Both the position numbers and the translations under genes were made by a program. From contig JAUTDP010000005.1 in assembly GCA_033439795.1 (NCBI GenBank), positions 1 to 64,000 on the forward strand: a stretch of 64,000 nt of DNA, given 5' to 3'. The notes below the pieces were generated by a model. That model was not told the DNA's origin. It did not search any database and saw only the letters and a list, made by a program, of their open reading frames with translations. The stretch is from Sordaria brevicollis. Taxonomy: Eukaryota; Ascomycota; Sordariomycetes; Sordariales; Sordariaceae. Positions 10,090 through 22,081 of the stretch are shown in pieces. Every line of letters starts with the position of its first letter. Positions within the stretch are counted from its first letter, which is position 1.

Positions 10090-12564
10090 ATGGAACGCCC
10101 AAGTCCCGCTCCCCAATTTTCGCACCTCGGAGACCAGATCAACGCGGCCACAAGATCGGTGCATACACAGCTTAACACTCAGATTATCCGCCGTCTACCT
10201 CTGGCTTTACCTCCGGCTGCGAATACGCCCTCGACCTACGTATCCGGCCTGCTTCACATAGCTCCAGTATACATCACCTTTGAGACGCTATGGTACATGA
10301 TCCTTCTCTCCCACAAAGAGCAGACGGAGAAGTTCAGAAGCTCGTCTCCATACCAAAACAGGCCAGCTTCTCCTCAACCACCACAGGAAAAAGACCGTTT
10401 TCTCCTAGACCCGAAGACATCGCACCGTGTACCCTTTCATGATGGTGACGATGCGGGTCTATCTCAACGCCCCGGCACCTCGGAGCGCATATTCTCCATC
10501 CTCGAAAGCCTTCGTCTTCCAGGTCTTATGCGAGCCGATTGTCTACGAGCCGATATTCGTTGTCTAACAGGCTGGTCCAAAGAAGTTGTGGACGAGCAGA
10601 TTGAGGCCGCGGCTCAGGGCGGAAACCTCAAGAAGTTCGTCCACCATATCAAACAGTCTGTGGGCGAGAGTCCACACGTCTTGCTCGCCTACGCATGGGT
10701 ACTTTACATGGCCCTCTTCTCCGGTGGTCGAATTCTCAGGAATTCTCTTAAGAAGGCGGGTCCGGAATTCTGGAAGACCAAGTGCGATCCCATCATGCCT
10801 TTCAACAAAGCATGTGCATATCCGGACAAGTCCCACGCAACGGCGCCGATAAGTGAGCGTCTGCGGTTCTTCCACTTCAACACAGCCCAAGATGGAGAGG
10901 ATTTGAAGCGCGAGTTTAAGAGACGCCTGGTGGAGGCGGAGGACCTGCTCACGACTTCCGAGCGGGCGAGGATTGTGCACGAAGCTATCCATGTCTTTGA
11001 GAATATGATTGCTCTGGTCTCGCAGCTGGATCATGTCTTCTTGGAGGGCACCAGAGATGACAGCGTCCTGGACATCAGCGTGACGAGATCCAATGCTGAC
11101 ACGCCCGAGCCATCCCCGGGACTTTCGTCCTTCAAACCATTGGAACAAGGTGGCAAGATCCGCGACAGCATTATTTTATCAAAAGAACGGGGTGTCCGAA
11201 CAGCCCCTGGCATCAGACATCATCGTCGTTCTCGATCTGTCTCTATCGACGAGCCGCTTGACGAACGCGGCGACAGACCTTCAGATGTACCATCTCCATA
11301 CCTGGTGGCGTCTCTGCTTCGACCTACGGAGCAAGGAGGTCGACTACGCGACAGCATTGCCGTCTCAAGAGAACGCGGTCTTCGCACTGCTCACCTTGGT
11401 TCTCACAATCATTCTGAATCCAACTCCATCGACGAGAATCCAGACAGCCCCGTTACGCCCAGAGAGCCTGAGACCATTCAGTTGACCACCACTCGTCGCA
11501 CATCAGAACCCCCCTCCCCTGCAGGTCCTGGAAGCGGAGCGCAGCCATCGTCATCATCAGTGACGCCTCCCCTTCTTGTCCGAACCAAATCTGTCAGATT
11601 CAAAAAGCCTTCCAGCGGCAAGAATACGGAGTCGAGGGGACAGGATCAAGAGGAAGAACGCCGCCGGTCATCCGCCGAAAAGGTGTCACCAACATCGGAC
11701 CGTAACCCAGCTGCCGGTGGGGAAACACCTACTCCTGTTCCCATCCACATCGTTGACGTCGACGGATCTGATGCTGATGATTCTTCTGGTTCTGACAAGC
11801 AGATGAAGCACTCGCAAGAGAAGCAGCAGCAGCAAATGACCGAGACAACGACAGTGGCGTCGGCGGACCGTATCGTACCTGGGACTATATCTGTCACAAT
11901 AACGGACACTGCGATGATGGAGAGAGCGAACAGCAGTAATTCTGGAACACCAGGTGGTGAAGAGTCCAGGTCCAGATCTGGAACCGGCGAATCGACCACG
12001 GAAGACACTCCTGAGAGGCCAGCGCTAAAGAGATCCTCTTCATCCACATCTTCACGACAGAAGATCAAGTCCTGGTTCTCTTCTCACATCACCAAGGTAG
12101 AGAAGAAAGTCGAAACCGAAGACACTGCTCATGGGACAGAAGTGATAGTCACTGAAACCATCACCGAGGCCGAAACCGCCTCCGCCTCTACTTCTCCCAG
12201 CTCCTCATCATCAGCCATAAGTCTCAAGGCCAAAATGAAAACCAAGCTTGCCCACAGCCAAGAGAAAATGAAAGTCAAGATGGACCACGCCGAAGAGAAG
12301 CTGAAGCATGGCAAAGAAAAGTTGAAGGAAAAGAGCAAAGCGATAGCGGCATCGGCTATAGGGCCCGTGAGACATATGTGGAAGCTCGTCTTCGTGCTGG
12401 GCATTATTGGCGCCCTCTGGGGCGTGACAAGTCTGAAAGGCATGATAGGGTGGACGTTCTTGCCGGTGACGTTGGTGATGAGAGCTGCTGGGTGGGTTGG
12501 AGGTGGGTTTGTGGGTGTTTTTGCTGGTGCTCGTGCTCCTGTGGGTGGTGGTGGGAATGTCTGA
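10090..12564 (+). CDS. Heme-oxygenase-like, membrane-anchored protein
   Basis: One exon, 824 residues, starting at an ACCATGG context. An in-frame ATG at 10030 is less favoured. The N-terminus carries TRSVHTQL with His25, matching the proximal heme-ligand helix of heme oxygenases, which cleave heme to biliverdin, CO and iron. The distal helix is recognisable at residues 196-214 (LLAYAWVLYMALFSGGR), but the canonical Gly-Asp before Leu-Ser-Gly-Gly is Ala208-Leu209, so the catalytic distal Asp is absent. Between the two helices are about 60 extra polar residues compared with ordinary enzymes. Residues 330-700 are Ser/Thr/Pro-rich. About 714-752 is a Lys/Glu-rich amphipathic stretch, and two hydrophobic segments follow (about 764-780 and 786-812), so it is probably tail-anchored. 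Heme binding is plausible; canonical oxygenase activity is doubtful. Confidence 0.85.
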   Translation: MERPSPAPQFSHLGDQINAATRSVHTQLNTQIIRRLPLALPPAANTPSTYVSGLLHIAPVYITFETLWYMILLSHKEQTEKFRSSSPYQNRPASPQPPQEKDRFLLDPKTSHRVPFHDGDDAGLSQRPGTSERIFSILESLRLPGLMRADCLRADIRCLTGWSKEVVDEQIEAAAQGGNLKKFVHHIKQSVGESPHVLLAYAWVLYMALFSGGRILRNSLKKAGPEFWKTKCDPIMPFNKACAYPDKSHATAPISERLRFFHFNTAQDGEDLKREFKRRLVEAEDLLTTSERARIVHEAIHVFENMIALVSQLDHVFLEGTRDDSVLDISVTRSNADTPEPSPGLSSFKPLEQGGKIRDSIILSKERGVRTAPGIRHHRRSRSVSIDEPLDERGDRPSDVPSPYLVASLLRPTEQGGRLRDSIAVSRERGLRTAHLGSHNHSESNSIDENPDSPVTPREPETIQLTTTRRTSEPPSPAGPGSGAQPSSSSVTPPLLVRTKSVRFKKPSSGKNTESRGQDQEEERRRSSAEKVSPTSDRNPAAGGETPTPVPIHIVDVDGSDADDSSGSDKQMKHSQEKQQQQMTETTTVASADRIVPGTISVTITDTAMMERANSSNSGTPGGEESRSRSGTGESTTEDTPERPALKRSSSSTSSRQKIKSWFSSHITKVEKKVETEDTAHGTEVIVTETITEAETASASTSPSSSSSAISLKAKMKTKLAHSQEKMKVKMDHAEEKLKHGKEKLKEKSKAIAASAIGPVRHMWKLVFVLGIIGALWGVTSLKGMIGWTFLPVTLVMRAAGWVGGGFVGVFAGARAPVGGGGNV

Positions 12565-13542
12565 AACGGAATGCGAGGTTGTGAGATCGTCTGGGCAATA
12601 TGACTGAGGGACACAGAGTTCTGACTCGAAAGGTCGATGAAACGAAGCAGGAAAGTTGTTGGCATGTTACAGTACGGTCGAAGAAAGATAAATTGGGGAG
12701 TGTTTGGATTAGTCCAGACTTCCACAAAATACCGTTGGATCCATGACGCTACGATGATCGATGCCATAGCTCCTAGTTGAACAGAGTTTTAAGTTTATTC
12801 TTACTTCGATTTTCAAGATCTCAGTTGAACCTAGTTCCGTTAAATCAAGCGTCTGCCTTCATCACCCAAGATCTTTACCCCGAATCTCATGCCCACCTTG
12901 GGACAACGATGCCTCGAGAGCTCTTCCAATCGACGTACAACCCAATGGCAAATGCGATTTAAATCCTTCTGTTATCCATTTGCCTACGGCTTGCTCCTCC
13001 CCTTTTTTGTGCATTTTGTGTCCGCGCCTTCTTCATACGCAATTGCACTCCAGAATCCCTACAAGTGGGAGTTCCTTCCATTCTTCATAAATTGTCCGCT
13101 CCTTTCCATCCACAACGAGGGCTTCGTGTATTTGTCTAGGGTTGGAAGGCACGAGTCGTTGTTCAACTTAAACCATCATAGGTATCCATTCCATGAAACT
13201 TCTTCTTACCTTGGCCAGCAACTGCTGTGAGCTCAGTCAATCGTCGAGGGCTTTGATCAAAGATATTTGATGCATTGAACTCATTATGTTTTTCATATTT
13301 TTTGTTTGGGACTCTTCGGGTTACGGGCCCTATTGTCCAGGTTTGAAAGACCTATCTCCATATAGCAATGCAATGCCCTCACTCATCGTGGCGAGACTGT
13401 CTTTGCCAGCGGTCATGCACAGTTGGCTGAGTTATTGACGAGTGACCAGCGTGAATGACTTCACCTCGCGACACCAGGCTTTGACTTGTTCTCAGCCGAC
13501 CGGCCAGCCCTTCTGACCGTATTCCTGGGCACTGGCGCGTAG

Positions 13543-13614
13543 AGGTAGGTAGGTAGGTAGGTAGGTAGGTAGGTAGGTAGGTAGGTAGGTAGGTAGGTAG
13601 GTAGGTAGGTAGGT
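13543..13614. repeat. (TAGG)n microsatellite, about 18 copies
   Basis: An uninterrupted tetranucleotide array read as TAGG on the plus strand and CCTA on the minus strand. It creates artificial Tyr-Leu-Pro-Thr repeats in minus-strand frames. Confidence 0.95.
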
Positions 13615-16040
13615 ATACAAAAATCCTTAAGAGCGACAAGCGTCAAGCTTGAATAACTCTTCCTTGGTCATGACCGGAAGAGACAACGCTTCCTTGTTCC
13701 CAGGTGCCGTCTATCCGTGTCCTAAGGCTATGCGCATCCCGACAATTCACGCGACAAATGCAGCCCCTCAAGAAAATTTACTAACCTACCTCACCTCATA
13801 TGGCTCCTTCATCGTGCCTACCAGACAACCAAGGCCGAGTGGCCGAGTGGGCTTCAGGCAAAGCAGGAAAGCTGGGTCCACCATCTTGAGAAGTGTCCCG
13901 ATCCGCATAATATATCCAGATCTCACCTTCACCACATACGCATGCCAAGGCATGGACCTTGTGTAAAATGTGGTCCATGATATGATGGTAGGTAGTGGTG
14001 TGAACCGGTAGACATTGTGCGATCGAACTATGTAGTGGCTTGATTTGACTGACTGATTGATACAAATCGAGTTAAATTTGCTGAAACAAGCTTCTCGGGT
14101 TCCGGAAGGGCCGCCGGTTGGCATATGATGTGATGTGAAAGTTCATGCACATAATGAGGTGGGAAGACGGGCTGATAGACAAGGCGCAGGAACTGTGACG
14201 GTAGTCCATAGCAAGAAACCCCATGCCCCGGTCCAGTTCGGTTTGGTTTGGTTTGGTTCGATATAGGCATGTATGTATGAACGGAGCGTGCAAGTTGGGG
14301 TGGTAGGGTAGACTTACCACAGTAGGCCCTAGTCAGGTACGAACAGACACTCTGATCGATGTACTCACACGTTTAGTCAAGTGTGCGTAGCAAGCAGTCC
14401 AGGCTCAGTTCGATCTTTCGATCGTCCCTTCCTCCCAAGACAACATCCGGGCACCTCATGAAGCACCTAGATCAAGAGGGAGGTTACCGGCTCGGGCTCC
14501 ACCAGGAGAGAGGTTCAGCTCTCTAGCGGGTGATTAAGAGTGAGGTAAGCAATAGGGGGGACAGGAATAGGGTTGATGATGGGATTGTTTAGCATGTCCC
14601 TCTCTCTCCCTTCCGATTTTCCGAAAGTAGCATGTAGAATGATGCGAGTATGATGGGATTTCTACCCCTTGTTCATTGAGATAGAGGGGTCTGACCAGTC
14701 ACCATGCGACTGGAACGAGAGAGAGGACTGGGGATAGAAGTCCCAAAACATACAGAAATCGTCGATGACAGCCTCGGATTCCGATCGATTGTGGATTGTT
14801 AAATCGGGTCGCAGATAACCCTCGACTCGTGAGTTGGGTAGGTACTGGGTTTGTGACTGGAGAGGAGGAGAGCCGAGAGAGCCTCATTAAGCGAAAATCG
14901 AGCGAGTGAAGTGACAGGAGCTGAGTTTGGTTCAGTGGGTGATGATCCTGATCGACTTCCGGTTTGGGACTTTTTTTTCTCCTCGGTCCGTGTCCAACCA
15001 TTCGCTCGGAAACAAATTCATAGGGGTTGCTTCGTCGAGAGATCCTAATCCTCGACAGTGATCGGATGTGCTGGTGAGAAATCGGTCCCCTCGGGGTCCT
15101 TCCCCTTCCCTCACTCAATCTCTGCGTGTGTGCCCTCTCTCCTCACAAGGGGTTCAGAAAAGGGTCGAAATGAGTGAGATGGGATTTTTGGTGGGCTGAC
15201 GAGGTGATCGGCGGTCTTGTCGAAATTACTCCGTCCGCTGCTGTGGTACCGTGGAGAGAAAAGAAAGCCTCAGACTAACTCGTGTTTGGCCTGGTCGGAT
15301 GTACCTGGAATAGAAGAGAATAGGTAAGTTTGGAAACTTTCAAGTACGATGGATCTTCCGGGGCACACCTTCTGAGACGAGCCTGAGAGAAAAGATCGAT
15401 GGCACGATGTTTTTAAGATGTGAAAAAGGTGGAAAGTTTGTTTTGAGGTGTGATTTTCGTGGTTCGATAACACAAGTTTTGGTATGGATATGGTATGATC
15501 TGCAATCTTCCCGCGTTTTATGTATTCGGCCACACTGCATGCTATGTATCTAAGTGGCAACTGTCAGCCCGATAGACAGCATAACGGCTTGATAAGGCAA
15601 TGTCATCTCGATGAGAATTCGAGACAACGTTGACATGCTATCAAAGTCGCTCATCACGGACCACAGAGTAAAAGATGCCGTACGGGGTAGCTCTAGCTGA
15701 GCAGCTGTAGCTGTAGGAGCAAAACATCCGTCCGTCCCCATATCAAAACAGATGCTTTCGGAGACTTATGAAACGGCAAAGAGTGGATTAGAGTACCAAG
15801 GGAACAGTTCGAGGTCGATGGGACCCAGAGACGCCAGGAAACAGCTCCGGCCGTCTCCTACCGTCTCCTACGGGACGCGCGTAAGCTGCTGCTAAGCTTC
15901 TCGTGGACTAGGTGAGCGATCTCGATGCAAGTCACAATGGCATGATGGCGTTGGGATGGGTTTCCGCTTTTAGTTGGGTTCGCAATTCCCGTCCCTTCCC
16001 ACGGCTCCCAAAATCGCGGGGTATCTTTGGAAATGTGCGT

Positions 16041-16048
16041 GATCGATC
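16041..16048. promoter_or_regulatory. GATCGATC core of a 12-bp palindrome
   Basis: The core lies inside the perfect palindrome GTGATCGATCAC at 16039-16050. GATCGA is a hexamer associated with White Collar complex binding in Neurospora. Function here is only inferred; no gene starts nearby. Confidence 0.25.
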
Positions 16049-19000
16049 ACCTGTAAAGTGGAAGTCAGGGCTGCTCGCCGGAGACATGTTGTTGGTTCAT
16101 ATGGGGCATCGTGGATACGGTTATCTGTAGACTTTTTTTTTTCTTTTTTTTTTTTTTTTTTTGGCTTCGGTCGAGTCTCGCTTCTTGGCCTTCGCCGGAT
16201 CGCTGTCCTTCCGCGCGGGATACAACACCAGATGCGGTAGCGAGGGAGATGAAGTTGAAGACGTGAAGTTGACAAAAGCTCCATCAGACTGCTGGGGATG
16301 GTGGGGCTGCAAGCTTGCAACAGGGTGAGACTGAGAGAGAAGATCAGGCACGGAACACCAAAAGTCTGCCGTTGGCAGCTGGCTGCAAGGGACGGCGACT
16401 GTCGCCCCGACTGGCCGCCGGCCAATGCAGTTTAACGGGGCGAACCCCCAAGCCGATCGGGGAAGATTCCAGCGATTGCGATTGGTTCGTGCGAATTGCT
16501 GTTACTCGAATGGGAAACCCCCAAAAAGACAGAACCAAAGACGCTCCGGGAAGCGTGAACCACCCATTTGCAGTGCAGTAATTGCACCTCGTCTATCGAG
16601 CCCCCCCTTTTTATGTCGATACCCAAAGCAATCGCCAAGCGGTTTTAAGAGAGGACTCGCCAAACATGTCTGGTATTACCGGTGCGATTGTTCATCTAAA
16701 CGACACGAGACCTTTTTACAGAGAGCACACTATGGGAGTGCGTCAAGCCAGTAGGAGGTAGAGGTAGCATTCATCGATCTGATCGGGGAAAAAGAAAAGC
16801 AAATGGACCAGTCCAGTGGACGGACTGCACTGCACTGCACTGACTGTGGAGTACTGACTGTGTGCCTGTTCGCATCAAAATCGCCCCGAAAGCAGTCGGG
16901 GAAGAACCATGTGCCAACGTTCCACCATTGTCACCCCCTAATTTTGCTCAACAGCCGACGAATCTGCGAATCTGAAGCTTTGAAATGGCTATCGTTGAGG
17001 TTTGTAAGCCGCTCATTTGATCAGTAAAAACTTAGAATCAAAATCTTCCTCCGGCCTCCGACGAGGTTTGCCTATCCATAAATGTTGAAACCTGTGTTGC
17101 AGATGTCTTGTAATTTCAGCATGAAGTATCCACCAAAAACATATCCTCAATAATTTTATGCCCAGTCCCAACAAGCACAAAGGGTCTCAAGCCCAATGAA
17201 GCCCAAAACCACAAATCGTGTCCGTGTCAACGTGTCAATAGTGTCCGAGTATGTCTTGGATGTTGTGCGCCACTACCATTACTGGGAGGGGGGAACTGGA
17301 AGCCCGGGCACAGGCAGCGAGAGGAGACAATCTTTGTAGGGATTACCAGAAGTATCGAGAATTTGCTGAATTGCCATCCTCCCAAGAACCGGAAAAAAGC
17401 AAACCTCGACCCAACAATGGCATCCCACTGAGACGCCGCAGCGGGCAGACAGCGCACATCCTTTTCCTGTTACTTAGCACGCTTTTGGGCGCAACGATCG
17501 CACATCTGGCGGGGGATCTGACGAACTGCTGCTCCAGTTTTTCCAGGCCGCTGGAACAGCTGCCGTGGGGTTTGCGGTCCAGACCCAAATGGCGGGGATA
17601 ATCTTTTGGTTGCAACTCAACATTGAACACAAACCCCATCCCCACTCTTCCTTCTTGTGATATGAAGAGAAGTCTGTGACCGAGACCGACGGGCTGGAAA
17701 GGGCTGGTAATCAATCGATGACTCGAGGCGGGTGCTTTCCTTCCACTGCATCTTGTGGTCATCTGCTTTTAACAAAATACGGAAGCCATCACGCAAATAT
17801 TTAGTCACAATAGAAATCGCCAAGTCTTTCTCCAAGAGATTGGTAGAAGGTAGGTTTGTTTAATATGAACTTATCAGAAATATGAAACAAGAAACAACTG
17901 GACGAGATAGATGCTAGCGGACTGGAGCGCATGATTGGCCAGTGGATTCCCTGCACCGCGCGAGCGGCCGTGACTTCTAAAGTTGTCCTTGGTGAGAAAG
18001 CTAAGAAGGAAGAAAGGAAAGGAAGGGAAGCCCCCGTTTTGTTGTAATTGCCGTTCTGCCTTCTACCCGGAGATGTCTGAACCGTTCTCAAAACCAAATC
18101 TTGCGAAGTGAAGGGAAATTGAAGGACTGGCTTTTACATCACGGGATCCCACATGACTTTGTTTTTTTTTTGTTAAAATGACCGTTTTGGGCCGCTTGGT
18201 TTATGTAATTATTACGCAGTGACCAAGTTATCCCAAGAATATTCCAAGACTTCTTTTTGCGCAATTGGGTATAAGTCGCTGAAGCCAAGAATTCGAAGGA
18301 AGGGGGCTTGGGGGGAAAAGGGGAACAAATTGCAAATAGCTTCCACTTCTTCTTTCTTTCCAGCTGTCACCGTTGGTGAAGTGGGGTCTTGGCTCGAATT
18401 ACACCACTCCTCGTCATGATGGCTTCCGCAGTTTCGCTCAACAAGGCAAGCAAATGGCAGGCGGTGCACTTGTGTCGGTGCAAGTTGAAGTCGTCAGTTG
18501 GGGCCAAGTCTCGTCGGGCAGGGCTGGAACAATGACATGGACTCTTTTAGCTGCACGCGTTGAGTTTAAACCCTAGCCTCAGATCGATGAACTTGCGCAA
18601 AGATCGCCGCCCTTCCCGTCCTGCCGTCCGTCCTCTCCAGGCTTTTGACGGGAGTCGGGGCACTTGCCGGTCCTGATGTCTTCACGTGAGCATGACTCTT
18701 GGGGTGTGCATTGAAGCATTTTGTAATCCAAGTCGTTGAAAGACGTGGCTTCATGACCTTGACTATTCACTTTAAGCAAATACTGTCCACAACCTCACTC
18801 ATCTCCGCGGAAGATCCCAAGAACGAGGCTATGGTACTATGTATGGCTATACCTCCCCACGCCGTATACATTTAGAAGGCAGCAGCATGGCATTACCTTC
18901 GCGAAGCCGGCCAACTGGTCATTCATTCACTCAACCCATCCCCGCAAGGAGACGTGTCTCCTTTTTCTTACAAAATGTAAGCATCCATCACAAACGTGGG

Positions 19001-21802
19001 CTTCCAGGATAGTAAGCACGAACCGGAAGCTACCCAAAGACGCATGTGCCCTTGCGGAGTACGGAGTATTGGCTGGCTGTGCTCATCTCTCGCTACACAG
19101 TAGCATCTCGAGACGAGTTCTTTGATAATATGATGCCTTAGTCAACCAGTCTTGACGCTTGCTTGGCCGGTCTCTGTAGGTCTTACCAACTCTTCTTCTC
19201 GTTGAAGCCTCACAACTTCTCGACAATAGCGGCCTGAACGGTTAATTACAGCCAGGTGGCGACACACGGCATGAGTCTCGAATCTCCACAATCAGATATC
19301 GGTACCCGGACGGACTGCCGATCACGGGCCCGGAAGTGCCAGGTTTCTTGAGGCCGGTGTGCCACGGGTGTGTGTGAGTCGTCCGGTCTGGACCTTCCCG
19401 TCCCTGGGTCCTGGCCGGTCTCACGGTTAAAAGTGGACGTTTGGTATTTCCGGGCGGACTTCCATGACAGTTCCTTTCGATTCTCCTGTTGTTGACGGAT
19501 TTGGTAGCGGTGGTGAAAAAAAAGGGCCAGAATCAAGCCTCATTAGGGAGCAATCTCGCTGTGCTCACAGTTGTCATACGCTATAGACAAGCCATGAAAC
19601 TCTACCACAGTTGCCTAGGGAGAAAGGGGTCGGGCTATCGAGTCTGGAATACAGGCTGGAGCTGGCCAGACACGGTGGACCGTTGGACGCCAGGTGGTCT
19701 GGAAATGAATGCGTGCAGCAATTGGCGTCTGGCGAGGGCCAGGCGAGACGTGTGAGCCGTGGGCGGGCGGGCCATCCAGATCGAAATTTGTGTGTGGGAT
19801 CGGTCAGCGTTCTGGACTGTCTTGGTGTGGGCTTTGCCGTGTGGCCTAGAATGTGCTGGTGCAGAGGAACAGAGTCCAGGCCGAGGATCCACCGACAGCC
19901 ATTCAGCGCTCGACCGGGGCCACTTCCGCATCTTTGAAACCCTTTTCTTTCATCACTGTTCCCGCTGCTCGACATCCGTGCCGTCGATGAACCCGGCGTG
20001 TGGGATGGGATGAACGATGAACGATGGACGGGGACGGCAAGGTCCGGGCGTCCTCATGCCTCGCTAAAAAGTTGCTTCGTGACTTGTTGACTTTTGCCGA
20101 GCTATACGACACCATTCATCTTCAGCTATCGTGAGCTTCAAAAAGGGACGACGACGACAATGACGAGCGGGGGCCAAGTTTCTTGGATGGTGGTTACCGA
20201 GCCCTTTTGATGTATGCTCTCCTCTTTAGCTGTGATGACGATGAAGCTGAGAGAGGATGATGATAGCGTTGGGCACTGCTGTGATCGGCACCTGTCCTGT
20301 TTCTTTTTTTCCCGTTTTGAGCAGTATTTCTCGCGAGATCCCCAATCTCGCTCGCCTTTTTCGCTCTTCCACTTTGGTGTTTTTTTTTTGTTGCGCAGTC
20401 CACCGAAGCCCTACGTAGTGTGGGTTTGTCGTACTGTAGCCCGGTACCTAACATAGGACCGGCCCTTCCGCAATATTGAAAGTACACCAACACCCTGAGA
20501 GTGCGACTCGTACGGGGTATCCCCAGCAACAGCGTTGACGCAATTCCTAAACTGTGGACATTGTATACAACATTGGATTTGCTTCACCTGTGTCATGTAT
20601 GTAGGTCGGATATTAAGGAGCACAAGATACGTACCACGTCATGTACCGGCCCCAGAAACAAGAAAAGGTTCTAGGCCTTATCGTAGAGGCATGTGTAACG
20701 GAAGCCCAACACAAGGGCAATCTATGTGGTGTTTTGTTTGCTTTGTTGGTGTTGGTAGAGGGATGGATGTGGAGGATGCAGTGGCCTCGACATTGCCCTG
20801 GTGTTGCTGCTTCCGTTGATGTGTTGGTTGGTTCCCGTCGTTGCTGAGCGGTTTTGCGGCGGGCATCATATTCATACCTCCCGCTCTAGCGCTGGATGGA
20901 TAAATGGGTGTGACTGTGAGCATGATGGTTCCTCCCTTCGTCCACATCTCTCAGAATTGGCTGGACGCCAGAGAGGCGACGCCATCGTCACATTCCGAAT
21001 TGGCGAGTGTGGGCGTGAGAGATACCGGTGACCGCCCGATGCTGGTTGTTTGGTGCTGGAGTCGAGAACTTGCTAGACCGTGATTCAAAGAAAAGCAGTA
21101 CGTAGTAGCAGTACGTAGCACTTCCCTTGTTCGTAGCAGGAACGTCGCAGCAGTAGATTACGGCATGATGACCTGGCTGCCCCATGATTGTTGCCCGCTC
21201 ATAGCTTGCATAGTGCTCGCGACTATCGTTCTGCAACCTCGTTAGTTGCATAGTGAGTGTAAGGTTTCAGGCGCTGTCTCTTGCTCGGTAGGGTCGGTAC
21301 TTTGGGGCAGGTACCTCCTCCCTTCCTCCACTCTGCTTGCGTCTGCCCTGCCTGCTTTTCGCACGCCCGGCCGGCCGCGAATTTGATTTTTTCTAGCTCC
21401 ACCCCCCTGGCAACCTCGGACTTGGTACCCCTACCCCCTGGGCAGCGGACAAGACTTGGCATTTTGTTGGTCAATACCGTTTACATACAAAGTCTTGGTC
21501 TGGCCCATTCGTCTCTGACCGGAAGAAATACCCACTTGTTTTTCGCTCCAATTCGATCGAGATACAAATTCCTCGAACCGGCCTGCGCACGTATAAACCT
21601 CACACACCCGCACCACCAAACCTGCAAGCACCACCAAGCACCACCAAGCACCACCAAGCAACACCAACATCAACACGTCAACAATCGAGATTACCAAGCC
21701 AGCAACATCAACAACCCTGCAACACATCCACCACACCAGCACTGGTACTACATAATAGCCTGCCTCGCGCTCTTCCCATCAACACTCCAAATACACATCA
21801 CA

Positions 21803-22081
21803 ATGTCTGTCCGACCAAAAGTCCAGTACCTTACTTCCACAACCTCGTCTTCATCATACTCGTCCTCCGACTCGGACCTGTCTTCAACATCATCATCATC
21901 AGTCCGACACAGCATGGACTCGACACAGCCCATCGCCTCGGTTGAGGTGCTCCGCTGCCTAAGGTGTGCCCGTGCCGAAGAGATCACCACGACAGACGAC
22001 CCCAGCTCTTCAGGAATGGTCCAGATCGGAACCAATATCTACTACTGCAACCGTTGCGCCAAGATGACCGGCTACAAGTGA
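21803..22081 (+). CDS. Small two-CxxC putative zinc-binding protein
   Basis: A 92-residue frame from ATG 21803 (ATCACAATG context) to TGA 22079. Residues 10-40 are Ser/Thr-rich. Two CxxC knuckles, CLRC at 52-55 and CNRC at 82-85, are spaced like a zinc ribbon, with the conserved-looking GTNIYYCNRCAKMTGYK end. I do not recognise a named family; similar small fungal proteins are usually hypothetical. The frame stays open upstream to 21281, but that part includes CACCA-rich repeats and looks like a leader. This is the only protein gene I support between 12.6 and 31.6 kb. Function unknown; zinc binding is inferred from the four cysteines. Confidence 0.7.
   Translation: MSVRPKVQYLTSTTSSSSYSSSDSDLSSTSSSSVRHSMDSTQPIASVEVLRCLRCARAEEITTTDDPSSSGMVQIGTNIYYCNRCAKMTGYK

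Larger units (their letters stand above)
12565..21802. other. Nine-kilobase gene-poor region
   Basis: No frame here shows a recognisable family, and the longest ones overlap on both strands as expected by chance in GC-rich DNA. The region holds a (TAGG)n array at 13543-13614, T tracts around 16132-16162, short tandem repeats (CACTG units near 16826-16845, a duplicated CGTCTCCTA at about 15853-15871), and a group of GATCGA hexamers from 14354 to 16779. Composition is ordinary and shows no RIP. It may contain long UTRs, regulatory DNA or noncoding RNAs. Confidence 0.5.

Noticed and set aside
21281..21802. N-terminal extension of the CxxC protein
   Set aside because: The extension is made of CACCA-type repeats and looks like a leader.
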